Numbered from the stretch's first letter, positions 17,828 through 27,535 are shown. The stretch is 64,000 nt of DNA from Asticcacaulis benevestitus DSM 16100 = ATCC BAA-896 (GCF_000376105.1 NZ_AQWM01000011.1:1-64000), one strand, 5' to 3'. The notes: generated by a model from the sequence alone, not told the origin. Numbers and translations are program-made.

Positions 17828-18987
17828 TGCGTAGTCCATTGCGCTTGCCCGGAGCCGAGCATGGGGGAAGGAGAGGGGGCGGACATGCGTTCGTCGTTGA
17901 TAACGATGGGCGAGGCGACGCCTGAGACCTTTGAGCCATCGGCGGCGGTCAATTCGAGCCGCATACCACGATGGATAATCTGCGGATCGCTGAACACGTC
18001 CTCGATACGGTTGATCGGTCCGGCGGGAACCCCGGCGGCCTCGAACGCCGCCAGCCATTCGGCGCGGGTCTTTTGCATCAGGTAAGGTTGCACAGCGGAT
18101 TGCAAATCCGTGCGGCGGGCGACACGCAGGGCATTGGTGGCGTAGTCCGGCTGGGCAGCGATATCGCCGGCGCCGAGCGTGGCGCAAAACTTCTGGAACT
18201 GGCCATCATTGCCGACCGCAACGATGATATGGCCGTCGGCCACCTGAAACACCTGATAGGGCGCGATATTAGGATGGGCATTGCCAAGCCGCGTCGGTGA
18301 TTTTCCGGACACCAGATAATTGCTGGCCTGGTTGGCGAGGATCGAGGTGGCGGTATCGAACAGCGACATGTCGATATGGCAGCCTTCACCACGGGTTTCG
18401 CGGCCATGGACGGCGGCCAGGATAGCGGTCGCGGTATATATGCCGGTGAAGATATCGACCACGGCGACGCCGACCTTCTGCGGTTCGCGCTCGGGTTCGC
18501 CGGTGATGTCCATCAGGCCGCTCATGCCCTGAATAATGTAGTCATAGCCGGCGCGGGCGGCATACGGGCCGGTTTGGCCGAAGCCGGTGATTGAGGCGTA
18601 GATCAGGCGCGGATTGACGGCTTTGAGGCTGTCGTAATCCAGGCCATATTTTTTCAGGCCACCGACCTTGAAGTTCTCGATCAGGATATCGGCCTCGGCG
18701 GCCAGCGCACGAATGGCGGCCTGGCCTTCAGGCGTTTCAAAGGCAATGGCGACCGAGGACTTGCCGCGATTGGTGGCGTGGAAATAGGCCGCGCCCCATG
18801 AATTGCCGGCGGCGTCTGTAACGAACGGTGGCCCCCAGGTGCGGGTGTCGTCGCCGACCTCCGGACGCTCGATTTTGATCACTTGCGCGCCCAGATCGGC
18901 CAGCAATTGCCCGCACCACGGGCCGGCCAGTATGCGAGCGAGTTCGAGTACTTTGAGGCCGGCGAGGGGCTTGGCGTGCGGTTTCAT
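17824..18987 (-). CDS. Family III (CaiB/BaiF) CoA-transferase, possibly succinate:glutarate
   Basis: A 387-residue family III CoA-transferase. It shows LAGLKVLELARILAGPW at the N-terminus, DLGAQVIKIERP, YASITGFGQTGP and the conserved VVDIFTG in which Asp178 is the likely catalytic residue that forms the acyl-anhydride/CoA-thioester intermediates. Members transfer CoA between carboxylic acids. Lying in one operon with glutaryl-CoA dehydrogenase, it most resembles in context the human SUGCT role, glutarate plus succinyl-CoA to glutaryl-CoA. Formyl-CoA:oxalate transferase is an alternative. It follows gcdH after a 172-bp gap filled by a palindromic repeat. Confidence 0.8.
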   Translation of the reverse strand: MKPHAKPLAGLKVLELARILAGPWCGQLLADLGAQVIKIERPEVGDDTRTWGPPFVTDAAGNSWGAAYFHATNRGKSSVAIAFETPEGQAAIRALAAEADILIENFKVGGLKKYGLDYDSLKAVNPRLIYASITGFGQTGPYAARAGYDYIIQGMSGLMDITGEPEREPQKVGVAVVDIFTGIYTATAILAAVHGRETRGEGCHIDMSLFDTATSILANQASNYLVSGKSPTRLGNAHPNIAPYQVFQVADGHIIVAVGNDGQFQKFCATLGAGDIAAQPDYATNALRVARRTDLQSAVQPYLMQKTRAEWLAAFEAAGVPAGPINRIEDVFSDPQIIHRGMRLELTAADGSKVSGVASPIVINDERMSAPSPSPMLGSGQAQWTTQ

Positions 18988-19006
18988 AATTGGCAGCCAT
19001 GGATAG

Positions 19007-19130
19007 TTTTTCCTTCCCCGTTTACGGGGAAGGTGGCATGAGCGCAGCGAATGACGGAAGGGGGGGAATAGTCAGCCGTTCCCCCTCCCACCGCTTCGCG
19101 GTCCCCCCTCCCCGTAAACGGGGAGGGAAA
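19007..19130. repeat. Palindromic intergenic repeat (CCTCCCCGTAAACGGGGAGG type)
   Basis: Two hairpins, 19012-19033 and 19106-19127, each a near-perfect palindrome around CCCCGTTTACGGGG or its variant, lie in inverted arrangement around a GC-rich core containing GCGCAGCGAATGACGGA. The outer A/T runs make it look like a terminator, but it lies inside an operon between gcdH and the CoA-transferase gene. The same core motif occurs at 63340-63366. Confidence 0.8.
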
Positions 19131-19159
19131 AAACTTGAAACCCTCATGCGCACTTACCA

Positions 19160-20341
19160 TCAATAAAACGCCTGCAACCCGGTCTGCGCACGACCCAGGA
19201 TCAGAGCGTGGACGTCGTGCGTGCCTTCATAGGTATTGACCGACTCCAGGTTCTGAGCGTGGCGCATGACGTGGTATTCCTCATGGATGCCGTTGCCGCC
19301 GTGCATGTCACGCGCCTGACGGGCGATATCCAAAGCCTTGCCGCAGTTGTTACGCTTGATCAGCGAGATCATTTCCGGCTGCATCTTGCCGGCATCGAAC
19401 AACTGCCCGACGCGCAGAGCGGCTTGCAGGCCCAGCGTAATCTCGGTCTGCATATCGGCCAGCTTCTTCTGGAAGAGTTGCATCTGCGCCAGAGGCTTGC
19501 CGAACTGTTTGCGATCAAGGCCATACTGGCGCGCACGGTGCCAGCAATCTTCGGCGGCGCCCATGGCGCCCCAGGCGATGCCGTAGCGGGCGCGGTTCAG
19601 GCAGCCGAACGGCCCCTTGAGACCCGCCACATTGGGCAGCAAGGCGTCTTCACCGACTTCGACACCGTCCATGACGATCTCGCCGGTGATCGAGGCGCGA
19701 AGCGACAGCTTGCCGTGGATCTTCGGCGCGGAAAGCCCCTTCATGCCCTTTTCCAGCACAAAGCCGCGGATGACGCCATCAAGCTTGGCCCACACCACGA
19801 AGACATCGGCGATCGGCGAGTTGGAAATCCACATCTTGGCGCCGGTCAGGCGATAGCCGCCCCCAGAACTTCCAGTGATCTTTTCCGCACGGGTGGTCAT
19901 GGCGCCCGGATCTGAACCGGCGTCGGGTTCGGTCAGACCGAAGCAGCCAACCCATTCGCCGGAAGCCAGCTTGGGCAGATACTTCATACGCTGTTCTTCA
20001 GTGCCATAGGCATAGATCGGATACATAACCAGCGACGACTGAACGCTCATCATCGAGCGGTATCCCGAATCGACGCGCTCGACTTCACGCGCCACCAGAC
20101 CATAGGCAACGTAAGTTGCACCGGCGCCGCCGTATTGTTCCGGCAGCGTCGCGCCGAGGAGCCCCAGTTCGCCCATCTCGTTGAAGATGTGGCGGTCGGT
20201 ATATTCCTCGCCATAGGCCTTGAGCACGCGCGGCATCAGCGAGCCTTGCGCATAGTCGCGCGCCGCCTCCATGATCATCCGCTCGTCGTCGGTCAGTTGC
20301 TCGGTGAGCAGAAAGGGATCATTCCAGACAAAATCAGACAT
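19160..20341 (-). CDS. gcdH: Glutaryl-CoA dehydrogenase
   Basis: A 393-residue acyl-CoA dehydrogenase that oxidises and decarboxylates glutaryl-CoA to crotonyl-CoA with FAD. Visible landmarks are [40 protein letters not shown] (FAD/substrate loop), [15 protein letters not shown], and the C-terminal [18 protein letters not shown] with the catalytic Glu. The YEGTHD form and the [13 protein letters not shown] segment are typical of GcdH rather than short-chain dehydrogenases. The ATG at 20341 overlaps the end of the aldehyde dehydrogenase gene by 8 bases, so the two are translationally coupled. The product is the exit point of lysine degradation. Confidence 0.92.
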   Translation of the reverse strand: MSDFVWNDPFLLTEQLTDDERMIMEAARDYAQGSLMPRVLKAYGEEYTDRHIFNEMGELGLLGATLPEQYGGAGATYVAYGLVAREVERVDSGYRSMMSVQSSLVMYPIYAYGTEEQRMKYLPKLASGEWVGCFGLTEPDAGSDPGAMTTRAEKITGSSGGGYRLTGAKMWISNSPIADVFVVWAKLDGVIRGFVLEKGMKGLSAPKIHGKLSLRASITGEIVMDGVEVGEDALLPNVAGLKGPFGCLNRARYGIAWGAMGAAEDCWHRARQYGLDRKQFGKPLAQMQLFQKKLADMQTEITLGLQAALRVGQLFDAGKMQPEMISLIKRNNCGKALDIARQARDMHGGNGIHEEYHVMRHAQNLESVNTYEGTHDVHALILGRAQTGLQAFY

Positions 20342-21869
20342 CAAACACCACGCCCTGAGCCAGCGGCAGCGAACTGCCAAAATTGATCGTGTTGGTGGTG
20401 CGGCGCATATAGGCGCGCCAGGCGTCGGAGCCCGATTCACGGCCGCCGCCGGTTTCCTTTTCGCCACCGAAGGCGCCGCCGATTTCAGCGCCGGATGTGC
20501 CGATATTGACATTGGCGATGCCGCAATCCGAACCGGCCGCCGACATGAAGAGTTCGGCTTCGCGGATATCGTTGGTGAAGATCGAGGAGGACAGGCCTGC
20601 GCCGACATCGTTCTGCATGGCGATAGCGTCCTTCACATCGGAATAGCGCAGGATGTAGAGGATCGGTGCGAAGGTTTCACGCAGCACCGGACCTTCGTGC
20701 CTGGCCATTTCAACGATGGCCGGGCGGACATAATAACTGTTATCGCCGCTGACCGTGACGCGCTCACCGCCGGTGACCACGCCGCCGGCCGCTTTCGCTT
20801 CATTCAGGGCCTTTTCAAAACCATCGAAGGCCAGTTTGTCGATCAGCGGGCCGACGAGCACGCCGTCTTCCATGGGGTTGCCGATCTTGACCGAGGCATA
20901 GGCCTTCTTGAGGCGCGGCACGAGCGTATCGTAGACGCTGTCGTGCACGAACAGGCGGCGCAGGGTGGTGCAGCGCTGGCCGGCGGTGCCCATGGCCGAG
21001 AAGGCGACGCCGCGCAAGGTCAGGTCGAGATCGGCGGTGGGGGAGACGATGGCAGCGTTGTTGCCGCCGAGTTCCAGGATCGAGCGGGCGAAGCGGGCGG
21101 CCAGCTTCGGACCGACGGCGCGGCCCATGGCGGTCGAGCCCGTGGCGGAAATCAGCGCGACCTTTTCGTGGTCGACCAGCACTTCGCCGATCTCGCGGGC
21201 GCCTATGATCAGGGCCGACAGGCCGGCCGGGGCGTCATAACCTTGATCGACATAGCGCTTGAGGGCGCGCTCGAACAGCGCGTGGCTGGCGAGGCCGGTG
21301 AGGGGGGATTTTTCCGATGGCTTCCAGACAATCGAGTCACCGCAAACGAGCGCCAGGGCCGCATTCCACGCCCAGACGGCGACGGGGAAGTTGAAGGCCG
21401 AGATGATGCCGACGACGCCAAGCGGCTGCCAGGTTTCCATCATGCGGTGGCTGCTACGCTCTGTGGCGATGGTGAGGCCGTAAAGCTGGCGGCTGAGACC
21501 AACTGCGAAGTCGCAGATATCGATCATTTCCTGCACTTCGCCGAGGCCTTCCGAGGTGACCTTGCCGACTTCGATGGAAACGAGCTTGCCGAGTTCGGCC
21601 TTGTGGGCGCGCAGTTCTTCACCGAAGAGACGGACCAGTTCGCCACGCTTCGGGGCGGGGATGACGCGCCAGTCGAGGAACGCCTTGTGTGCCGCATCGA
21701 TGGCCTTCGTGGCGTCGGCGGTCGAGGTCTCGACAACCTTGGCGATGATGTCGCCGGTGACCGGCGAGGTTACGGCCAGCGTGCCGCCGGTATAGGTCTT
21801 GGCGTCGACGCCGAGGGTTGTCAGAAGCGAAGAGACATCTTCGGCAAAGCGTGTGGTTTCGGTGATCAT
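20334..21869 (-). CDS. amaB: Alpha-aminoadipate semialdehyde/piperideine-6-carboxylate dehydrogenase
   Basis: A 511-residue NAD-dependent aldehyde dehydrogenase of the ALDH7 (antiquitin) type. The general base Glu is in [12 protein letters not shown], the catalytic Cys in [14 protein letters not shown], and [22 protein letters not shown] is the family's cofactor region. ALDH7/AmaB oxidises 2-aminoadipate 6-semialdehyde (in equilibrium with piperideine-6-carboxylate) to 2-aminoadipate. It starts at ATG 21869, 10 bp after the AmaA-like gene, whose product is its substrate, and overlaps gcdH downstream. Confidence 0.9.
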   Translation of the reverse strand: MITETTRFAEDVSSLLTTLGVDAKTYTGGTLAVTSPVTGDIIAKVVETSTADATKAIDAAHKAFLDWRVIPAPKRGELVRLFGEELRAHKAELGKLVSIEVGKVTSEGLGEVQEMIDICDFAVGLSRQLYGLTIATERSSHRMMETWQPLGVVGIISAFNFPVAVWAWNAALALVCGDSIVWKPSEKSPLTGLASHALFERALKRYVDQGYDAPAGLSALIIGAREIGEVLVDHEKVALISATGSTAMGRAVGPKLAARFARSILELGGNNAAIVSPTADLDLTLRGVAFSAMGTAGQRCTTLRRLFVHDSVYDTLVPRLKKAYASVKIGNPMEDGVLVGPLIDKLAFDGFEKALNEAKAAGGVVTGGERVTVSGDNSYYVRPAIVEMARHEGPVLRETFAPILYILRYSDVKDAIAMQNDVGAGLSSSIFTNDIREAELFMSAAGSDCGIANVNIGTSGAEIGGAFGGEKETGGGRESGSDAWRAYMRRTTNTINFGSSLPLAQGVVFDV

Positions 21870-21879
21870 GTTCGGTTCC

Positions 21880-23175
21880 TTAGAAACGTGAGTCTGTGAA
21901 GTGGACGGCCTGAGCGCCGACCTCGTAAAATACTTCTTTCAGCGCCCGCATCTTCGCCTCAGCGGGCGTGGTGACGGGCAGGGGCAGATCATCTTCGGTT
22001 TTCTCGCCGGCAATGAGCTCGGCAAGGGTGCGGCCCATGACCGTGCCCGGCGCTATGCCGCGACCATTATAACCGCAAATGCCGATGACGTTTGTCGCAA
22101 ATTTATGGAAACGCGGCAGGTTGTCATCGGTCATGCCGATCTGGCCGTACCATTCCGCTTCGAATTTGACATGGCCTAGTTGCGGGAAAATCTTGTGCAG
22201 CGCGCGCAGAGCCCAGCCGCGATGGATGCCATGGCCCACACCGTTCAGCGCGCCGACGCTGCCGAAGATCAGGCGGCCATGCACATCCATGCGGAAGGAC
22301 GACAGCACTTCCTTGGTATCCCATACGCCTTCATGGCCTGGCAGTATGGTGGCGCGCACATTATGGCTCAGGGGTTCGGTGGCGAAATTAAAGTAGGGCA
22401 GGTGAACCTGTTCGCGGCGGATGATCTCCCACGGGCCTTGCGTATAGGCGTCGGTGGCCATGATCACCCAATCGGCGGTGACCGAGCCTTGCGGCGTTTT
22501 TACCCGCCACTGTGCGCCATTGGGCGTCACGTCCAGCGCGGGCGAGCCGGTATAAAGCGTGGCACCTTCCGTATGCGCCGCCTTGGCCAGTCCGCGCACA
22601 TAGGCCAGCGGCTGGATGGTGCCGGCGCGCAGATCGAGCAGGGCGCCGCTATAGGCGCGGGAGCCAACCTTTTGCGCGGTCTCTTCAGCCGACAGCAGAC
22701 GCACCGGCGCACCACGCGCCTGCCATTGCTTTTCACGCTGTTGCAGTTCTTCCAGCCCCACCTGGCCGACGCCGCAATGCAGGGTGCCGTGCTTTTGCAA
22801 TTGGCATTCGATGCCGTAGGTATCGACGATATCGAATACGGCGGAAGGGGCATCGCCGAGCAGTTTCAGCAGGCGGTCACCATGGACCTCGCCAAGCACG
22901 TTTGGCAGTTCATCGGGCATGACCCACATACCGGCATTGACCAGCCCGACATTTCGACCGGCACCGCCGAAGCCGATGTCATGCGCTTCCAGAACGACCG
23001 AGGCTATGCCCTTTTTCGCCAGATGCAGCGCCGCTGAATTGCCCGTATAGCCACCGCCGATGATGCACACCTGCGTCCGCACATCGCCGGTCAGCGCGGT
23101 CGTTACCGGCGCGGCGGGCGCGGTGGTTTCCCAGAGGCCGTGTGTTTTAAGATCGGCGCTGATAGTCTTGGGCAT
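21880..23175 (-). CDS. amaA: FAD-dependent L-pipecolate oxidase-like protein
   Basis: A 431-residue DAO-family flavoprotein. The dinucleotide-binding site is VCIIGGGYTGNSAALHLAKKG near residue 32, followed by GGAGRNVGLVNAGMW; the C-terminal ICGYNGRGIAPGTVMGRTLAELIAG closes the FAD domain. AmaA-type enzymes oxidise L-pipecolate to piperideine-6-carboxylate. The frame is open to 23304, but the ATG at 23175 gives the usual N-terminus and leaves a 101-bp divergent promoter region with the LysR gene. It is the first gene of the amaA-amaB-gcdH-CoA-transferase-ThDP operon. Another amine/amino-acid oxidase specificity is possible. Confidence 0.83.
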   Translation of the reverse strand: MPKTISADLKTHGLWETTAPAAPVTTALTGDVRTQVCIIGGGYTGNSAALHLAKKGIASVVLEAHDIGFGGAGRNVGLVNAGMWVMPDELPNVLGEVHGDRLLKLLGDAPSAVFDIVDTYGIECQLQKHGTLHCGVGQVGLEELQQREKQWQARGAPVRLLSAEETAQKVGSRAYSGALLDLRAGTIQPLAYVRGLAKAAHTEGATLYTGSPALDVTPNGAQWRVKTPQGSVTADWVIMATDAYTQGPWEIIRREQVHLPYFNFATEPLSHNVRATILPGHEGVWDTKEVLSSFRMDVHGRLIFGSVGALNGVGHGIHRGWALRALHKIFPQLGHVKFEAEWYGQIGMTDDNLPRFHKFATNVIGICGYNGRGIAPGTVMGRTLAELIAGEKTEDDLPLPVTTPAEAKMRALKEVFYEVGAQAVHFTDSRF

Positions 23176-23276
23176 GTCATTCCGTATCTGTATGGACAAT
23201 GGGCTTATACGCGCTAATATAAGTCTTATCCATTGCCATTTCGGCATTACATCATTCTCAAATGGAATGAAACCTG

Positions 23277-24176
23277 ATGCTTGCCCCGCGTCGATTTTTA
23301 CCACCGACCAGCCATCTACAGGCCTTTGAGGCGGCGGCGCGCACCGGCAGCATCACCGCGGCGGCGCGCGAACTGGCCCTGACGCAAAGCGCGGTCAGCC
23401 GCCAGATCAAGGCGCTGGAAGACCAGCTTGAGGTCGAACTGTTTATCCGTGAGCGGCAAACGATTCGTCTCACCCCCGGTGGGGAGGCCTATGCGCGCGA
23501 GGTGCGTGATGCGCTCAAGAAAATCAGCACGGCCTCGCTCAATCTGCGCGCCAATCCCTTTGGCGGTACGCTCAATCTCGCCGTCCTGCCGACCTTCGGT
23601 GCGCGCTGGCTGGCGCCACGCCTGCCGGCTTTCTTAAGCCAGCATCCGGGCACCACGCTCAACCTGATCACGCGCCTCAGCCTGTTCGACTTCCGTCAGG
23701 AAGCGATAGATGCCGCCATCCACCACGGCACCGGTGACTGGCCCGGCGCGCAGACGCAGATCCTGCGCGAAGAATATGTCGTGCCGGCATGCAGTCCGGC
23801 GCTGCTGGAGCGCTACCGTTTCGAGACGCCGACGGATATCCGCAAGGCGCCCTTGCTGCACATCACCACGCGGCCTGACGCCTGGGAGCGCTGGCTGCGC
23901 CAGAACGACGCGCCGGCCGAGCACGTGCAAGGGATGCTGTTCGACCAGTTCGCCACCATGGCGCAGATGGCGCGGGCCGGACTGGGTGTGGCGCTCTTGC
24001 CGGATTTCCTCATCGAAGAGGAACTGCGCACCGGCCAACTGGTGCGGGCGCTTGACCTGCAGATGAAGAACGCCGAAGCCTATTATCTCGCCTGGCCGGA
24101 AGACCGCGCCGACCATCCGCCGCTGATCGCCTTCCGCGACTGGCTCCTGACTGAAACCGATGTCGACATTTTATAG
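23277..24176 (+). CDS. LysR-type regulator, GcvA-like, of the pipecolate operon
   Basis: A 299-residue LysR regulator. The winged HTH is at residues 7-65 (LQAFEAAARTGSITAAAREL, LTQSAVSRQIKALED) and the effector-binding domain follows, with NLAVLPTFGARWLAPRL. The sequence belongs to the GcvA-like subgroup. It is divergent from amaA with a 101-bp spacer and is followed in the same direction by the piperideine-2-carboxylate reductase-like gene, so it probably controls both sides in response to a lysine-derived ligand (inference from position). Confidence 0.88.
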   Translation: MLAPRRFLPPTSHLQAFEAAARTGSITAAARELALTQSAVSRQIKALEDQLEVELFIRERQTIRLTPGGEAYAREVRDALKKISTASLNLRANPFGGTLNLAVLPTFGARWLAPRLPAFLSQHPGTTLNLITRLSLFDFRQEAIDAAIHHGTGDWPGAQTQILREEYVVPACSPALLERYRFETPTDIRKAPLLHITTRPDAWERWLRQNDAPAEHVQGMLFDQFATMAQMARAGLGVALLPDFLIEEELRTGQLVRALDLQMKNAEAYYLAWPEDRADHPPLIAFRDWLLTETDVDIL

Positions 24177-24186
24177 TCGCTCTTTC

Positions 24187-24234
24187 TTATCCAAAAAGTG
24201 GCGACCACTTTTTGGGAAAACGCTTTAGGATAAG
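24187..24234. repeat. Solo hairpin related to the MITE-like elements
   Basis: Contains ATCCAAAAAGTG-GCGA-CCACTTTTTGGG, a palindrome that matches in inverted sense the left hairpin of the repeats at 45106 and 51606, followed by AACGCTTT. The outer CTTATCC and GGATAAG also form an inverted repeat. It fills most of the gap between the LysR gene and the reductase gene, ending just before the latter's start. Confidence 0.65.
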
Positions 24235-24237
24235 ACA

Positions 24238-25158
24238 ATGCAAAACCTGACCGCGCACGACCTCATCGAACGTCTGCCCTATGCCTTGCTCACCAAGCAA
24301 CTGCCGAAATTGCTGCAAGGCGAAACGACCTCGCCCCAGCGCCATGTCCACACGATGCAGAACGACGGTGAACCGGACGCTACCTTGCTGATGATGCCGG
24401 CGTGGAGCCAGGGCGTAGGGGGCGTCAAGATCGTCAACGTGACGCCCGGCAATGCGCGCCGCAATCTGTCGGCGGTGACAGCAAGTTATCTGTTGTTCGA
24501 TGCGGTGACCGGCGAACACATGGCCCTGCTCGATGGCGGCGAACTGACGGCGCGGCGCACGGCGGCGGTAGCGGCGATCGCGGCGGACCGGCTGGCTGCA
24601 GACGGCGCCAAACACCTGCTGCTGGTCGGCTCGGGACGGATCGCTTCCGAACTGGCCTTCGCCTACCGCGCGGTGCGCGAGATCGAAACGGTTCAGGTTT
24701 TCAGCCCGACGACGGCCAATGCCGAAAAGCTGGTCTCCGCACTTAAGGCGGGTGGCTTTCACGCCGAGGTGTGCCACAATCTGGCCGAGGGGGTCGCGAA
24801 AGCCGATATCATTGCCTGCGCCACGCTTTCCCAGGAGCCGCTGATCAAGGGGGAATGGCTGCACGCAGGCCAGCATGTGGCGCTGATCGGAGGCTATCTG
24901 AAAGACATGCGCGAGGCCGATGACGCCGCCATGACGCGCGCGGACATCTGGGTCGATACCTATGCGGCCATGAGCGAAGCCGGCGACCTGACCCAGCCGA
25001 TAGCGGCAGGCTTGCTGCACCATGAGATGATCAGGGGCACCCTGTCGGATCTGTTCGCCAGTGGACCGATCGAAGGTCTTGCAGACAAAATCACGCTGTT
25101 CAAGAGCGTGGGGGATGCCGCGCAGGATCTGGCGGCGGCATCGCTGGCTGTAGGTTAG
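24238..25158 (+). CDS. lhpI: Ornithine cyclodeaminase/mu-crystallin family, piperideine-2-carboxylate reductase-like
   Basis: A 306-residue NAD(P)-dependent protein with VKIVNVTPGNARRNL, SYLLFDAVTGEHMALLDGGELTARRTAA and the Rossmann motif LLLVGSGRIASELAFAYR near residue 124. Members of this family include ornithine cyclodeaminase, alanine dehydrogenases and the LhpI/Dpr reductases that convert piperideine-2-carboxylate to L-pipecolate. Downstream of the LysR gene and opposite amaA, the last activity makes a coherent pathway from D-lysine or piperideine-2-carboxylate. Specificity rests on context. Confidence 0.72.
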   Translation: MQNLTAHDLIERLPYALLTKQLPKLLQGETTSPQRHVHTMQNDGEPDATLLMMPAWSQGVGGVKIVNVTPGNARRNLSAVTASYLLFDAVTGEHMALLDGGELTARRTAAVAAIAADRLAADGAKHLLLVGSGRIASELAFAYRAVREIETVQVFSPTTANAEKLVSALKAGGFHAEVCHNLAEGVAKADIIACATLSQEPLIKGEWLHAGQHVALIGGYLKDMREADDAAMTRADIWVDTYAAMSEAGDLTQPIAAGLLHHEMIRGTLSDLFASGPIEGLADKITLFKSVGDAAQDLAAASLAVG

Positions 25159-25162
25159 ACGG

Positions 25163-25184
25163 TTTATCTGTGGATCACTTGAGC
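25163..25184. repeat. Single arm of the CTGTGGATC repeat family
   Basis: TTTATCTGTGGATCACTT after the reductase stop codon matches one arm of the long inverted repeats at 33946-34066 and 39804-39943. Its partner arm is not present nearby, so it looks like a degenerate or solo copy. Confidence 0.5.
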
Positions 25185-25215
25185 TTTGTGCGTCGCGCGC
25201 ACTGAAGAAGATGAT

Positions 25216-26298
25216 CTAGGCTTGGCGCCAATCGAGCACGATCTTGCCCGATTGACCGGCCCGCATGATATCGAAGCCCTGCTGGAACTCAGATGCCGGC
25301 AGGCGATGCGTGATGATGCGTTCCAGCGGGAAGCCCGCCTCGATCAGACCCAGCATCTTGCGCCAGGTCTCGAACATCTCGCGACCATAAACGCCGCGTA
25401 CGGTCAGGGCCTTCATGATGATGTCGTTCCAGTTCACCGTGCTCTCGCCAGCGGGAATGCCGAGCAGGGTCAAGGCGCCGCCCATGCGCAGGTGTTCGAT
25501 GGCCTGCGGAATGGCGGGCTTGGCGCCGCTCATCTCCATGCAGACATCGTAGCCGTTGGCGATACCGAGCTCATGCCGGACATCGTTCAGGTCTTCCTTT
25601 GACACATCCACCGTGCGGATATCGGCAACCTTTGCTGCCAGGTCGAGGCGATAGGGATTGATGTCCGTGAGTGTCACGCTGCGCGCGCCGATGAAGCGCG
25701 CCACAGCGGCCGCCATGATGCCGATGGGGCCAGCGCCTGTCACCAGCACATTGGCGCCGACCATATCGGTTTGCTGCACGGTATGGACCGCATTGCCGAA
25801 CGGATCGAGCACCGCGCCCAGTTCGTTGCTAACGCGCTCGGGCAGGGGCACAACATTGAAGGCCGGCAGGGCCAGATATTGCGCAAAAGCGCCGGGGCGA
25901 TTGACGCCGATGCCTTGCGTTTCCGGATCGAGATGGAAGTGGCCGGCGCGGGCGGCATCGCTATCCATATTGATAACGTGGCCCTCGCCGGAGACGCGCT
26001 GTCCGACCTTTAACGGACGGCTGACGCGCGCGCCGATAGCGACAATCTCGCCGGCAAATTCATGGCCAACCACCATCGGCACCGGAATGGTTTTTTGCGC
26101 CCATTGATCCCAGTTATAGATATGGACATCCGTGCCGCAGATGGCGGTGTGGGTGATGCGGATCAGCACATCGTCCGGACCGCAATCGGGCACCGGCGCG
26201 GTGGTCTGCCAGATGCCGGGCTCGGCCTTGAGCTTGGCCAGAGCGGTCATGGTGGCGGGCAAGGTCTTGGCGGAGATGACAGGGCGCAGATCGTCCAT
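25216..26298 (-). CDS. tdh: L-threonine 3-dehydrogenase lacking the structural zinc cysteines
   Basis: A medium-chain dehydrogenase very close to E. coli Tdh along its length (KLKAEPGIWQTTAPVPDCG, AICGTDVHIYNWDQWAQKTI, VNRPGAFAQYLALPAFN, GIYGREMFETW-type ending). The catalytic zinc ligands Cys and His-Glu (AICGTD, VVGHEF) and the NAD site VTGAGPIGIMAA are kept. The four cysteines of the structural zinc lobe are replaced by Asn, Ser, Ala and Asp. It oxidises threonine to 2-amino-3-oxobutyrate for Kbl. The ATG at 26298 overlaps the kbl stop by one base and has a GGGGG site; family length would also fit an ATG at 26250. Confidence 0.9.
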   Translation of the reverse strand: MDDLRPVISAKTLPATMTALAKLKAEPGIWQTTAPVPDCGPDDVLIRITHTAICGTDVHIYNWDQWAQKTIPVPMVVGHEFAGEIVAIGARVSRPLKVGQRVSGEGHVINMDSDAARAGHFHLDPETQGIGVNRPGAFAQYLALPAFNVVPLPERVSNELGAVLDPFGNAVHTVQQTDMVGANVLVTGAGPIGIMAAAVARFIGARSVTLTDINPYRLDLAAKVADIRTVDVSKEDLNDVRHELGIANGYDVCMEMSGAKPAIPQAIEHLRMGGALTLLGIPAGESTVNWNDIIMKALTVRGVYGREMFETWRKMLGLIEAGFPLERIITHRLPASEFQQGFDIMRAGQSGKIVLDWRQA

Positions 26299-27485
26299 CA
26301 GATCACCCCCAGTTCGCGGCCAGCCTTGGTGAAGGCAGCGATCGCTGTGTCAATCTGCGCGAAGGTGTGCGCGGCGGAAATCTGCGTGCGGATGCGCGCC
26401 TGACCTTCCGGCACAACCGGGAAGGAGAAGCCGATGACGTAGATGCCCTCTTCGAGCAAACGGGCGGCCATGGCCTGCGCCAGCTTGGCATCGTGCAGCA
26501 TGACCGGGATGATCGGGTGCGAACCCGGTAGCAGATTGAATCCTGCCGCCGTTAGGCCGGCACGAAAACGCTCGGCGCTTTGCGTCAGTTGGGCGCGCAG
26601 GTGATCGCCGGTTTCGGCCAGTTCAATGGCCTTCAGGCTGGAGGCGGTGATCGAAGGCGCCAGGGCGTTGGAGAAGAGGTAGGGACGGGCGCGTTGACGT
26701 AGGAGGTCTATGACCGTCTTCTTCGCTGCTATATAACCGCCCATCGCACCGCCGAGCGCCTTGCCGAAGGTGCCCGTCAGGATGTCGACGTTCACGCCGG
26801 CGCGGGCAGGGGTGCCGGCGCCCTTGGGGCCGGTAAAGCCGGTGGCGTGGCAATCATCGACCATCACCAGCGCATCGTATTGCTCCGCCAGTTTGGCTAT
26901 GCCTTCCAGGGGAGCGTAGTAGCCGTCCATGGAAAACACGCCGTCGGTGGCGATCAGGATGGTGCGCGCGCCGTTATCACGAGCGGCCTTGAGCTGGGTT
27001 TCCAGATCGGTCAGGTCGGCGTTCTTGAATCGGTACTTTTTCGCCTTGCACAAACGCACGCCGTCTATGATCGAAGCGTGGTTCAGGCTGTCGGAAACAA
27101 TGGCGTCCTCGTCGGTGAGCAGCGGCTCGAACACACCGCCATTGGCGTCGAAGCACGCGGCGAAAAGGATGGCGTCCTCCATGCCGACGTAAGACGCGAT
27201 CTTCGCTTCCAGTTGCTTGTGCAGGGTTTGCGTGCCGCAGATGAAGCGCACGCTGGCCATGCCGGCGCCATATTGCAGCAGGGCGGCGCGACCGGCTTCG
27301 ATGACGTCGGGATGATCGGCCAGGCCGAGATAATTGTTGGCGCAGAAATTGATGACCTCGCGGCCGTCCTCCAGTCGAAGTGCCGGGCGTTGCGGTGAGG
27401 CGATAACGTGTTCCGGCTTTTTCAGCCCGCGCGATTCGATGTCGGCAAGGGTGGTTTCCACCCGTTCGTAAAAGGCTGTGCGCAT
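26298..27485 (-). CDS. kbl: Glycine C-acetyltransferase (2-amino-3-ketobutyrate CoA ligase)
   Basis: A 395-residue PLP enzyme of the alpha-oxoamine synthase family. It cleaves 2-amino-3-oxobutyrate with CoA to glycine and acetyl-CoA. Typical segments are [49 protein letters not shown] and the PLP-Lys region [15 protein letters not shown]. The frame opens at 27554 but the ATG at 27485 matches the family N-terminus ([20 protein letters not shown]). It is coupled to tdh downstream and lies behind a perfect inverted repeat that may be an operator. Confidence 0.95.
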   Translation of the reverse strand: MRTAFYERVETTLADIESRGLKKPEHVIASPQRPALRLEDGREVINFCANNYLGLADHPDVIEAGRAALLQYGAGMASVRFICGTQTLHKQLEAKIASYVGMEDAILFAACFDANGGVFEPLLTDEDAIVSDSLNHASIIDGVRLCKAKKYRFKNADLTDLETQLKAARDNGARTILIATDGVFSMDGYYAPLEGIAKLAEQYDALVMVDDCHATGFTGPKGAGTPARAGVNVDILTGTFGKALGGAMGGYIAAKKTVIDLLRQRARPYLFSNALAPSITASSLKAIELAETGDHLRAQLTQSAERFRAGLTAAGFNLLPGSHPIIPVMLHDAKLAQAMAARLLEEGIYVIGFSFPVVPEGQARIRTQISAAHTFAQIDTAIAAFTKAGRELGVI

Positions 27486-27505
27486 GTGACCTTCGCTCTC
27501 AATTC

Positions 27506-27535
27506 CATTATATTGCATTTTTGTACAATATAATG
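27506..27535. promoter_or_regulatory. Perfect 10-bp inverted repeat upstream of kbl-tdh
   Basis: CATTATATTG at 27506-27515 and CAATATAATG at 27526-27535 are exact inverted copies with a 10-bp spacer, so the half-site centres are two helical turns apart. The repeat starts 21 bp upstream of the kbl ATG and follows the gene for an XRE-cupin regulator. There is no T-run, which argues against a terminator. A binding site for that regulator is the simplest reading (inference). Confidence 0.6.

Noticed and set aside
16172-18987. Calling the CoA-transferase/ThDP pair a formyl-CoA transferase and oxalyl-CoA decarboxylase operon
   Set aside because: Possible, but the genes lie in an operon with amaA, amaB and gcdH, and nothing specific to oxalate was seen; kept only as an alternative.
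24402-24746. Second gene in another frame inside the lhpI-like gene, and similar long shadows opposite amaB, tamB and fahA
   Set aside because: High GC content makes long shadow frames common; these lack family resemblance and overlap well-supported genes completely.
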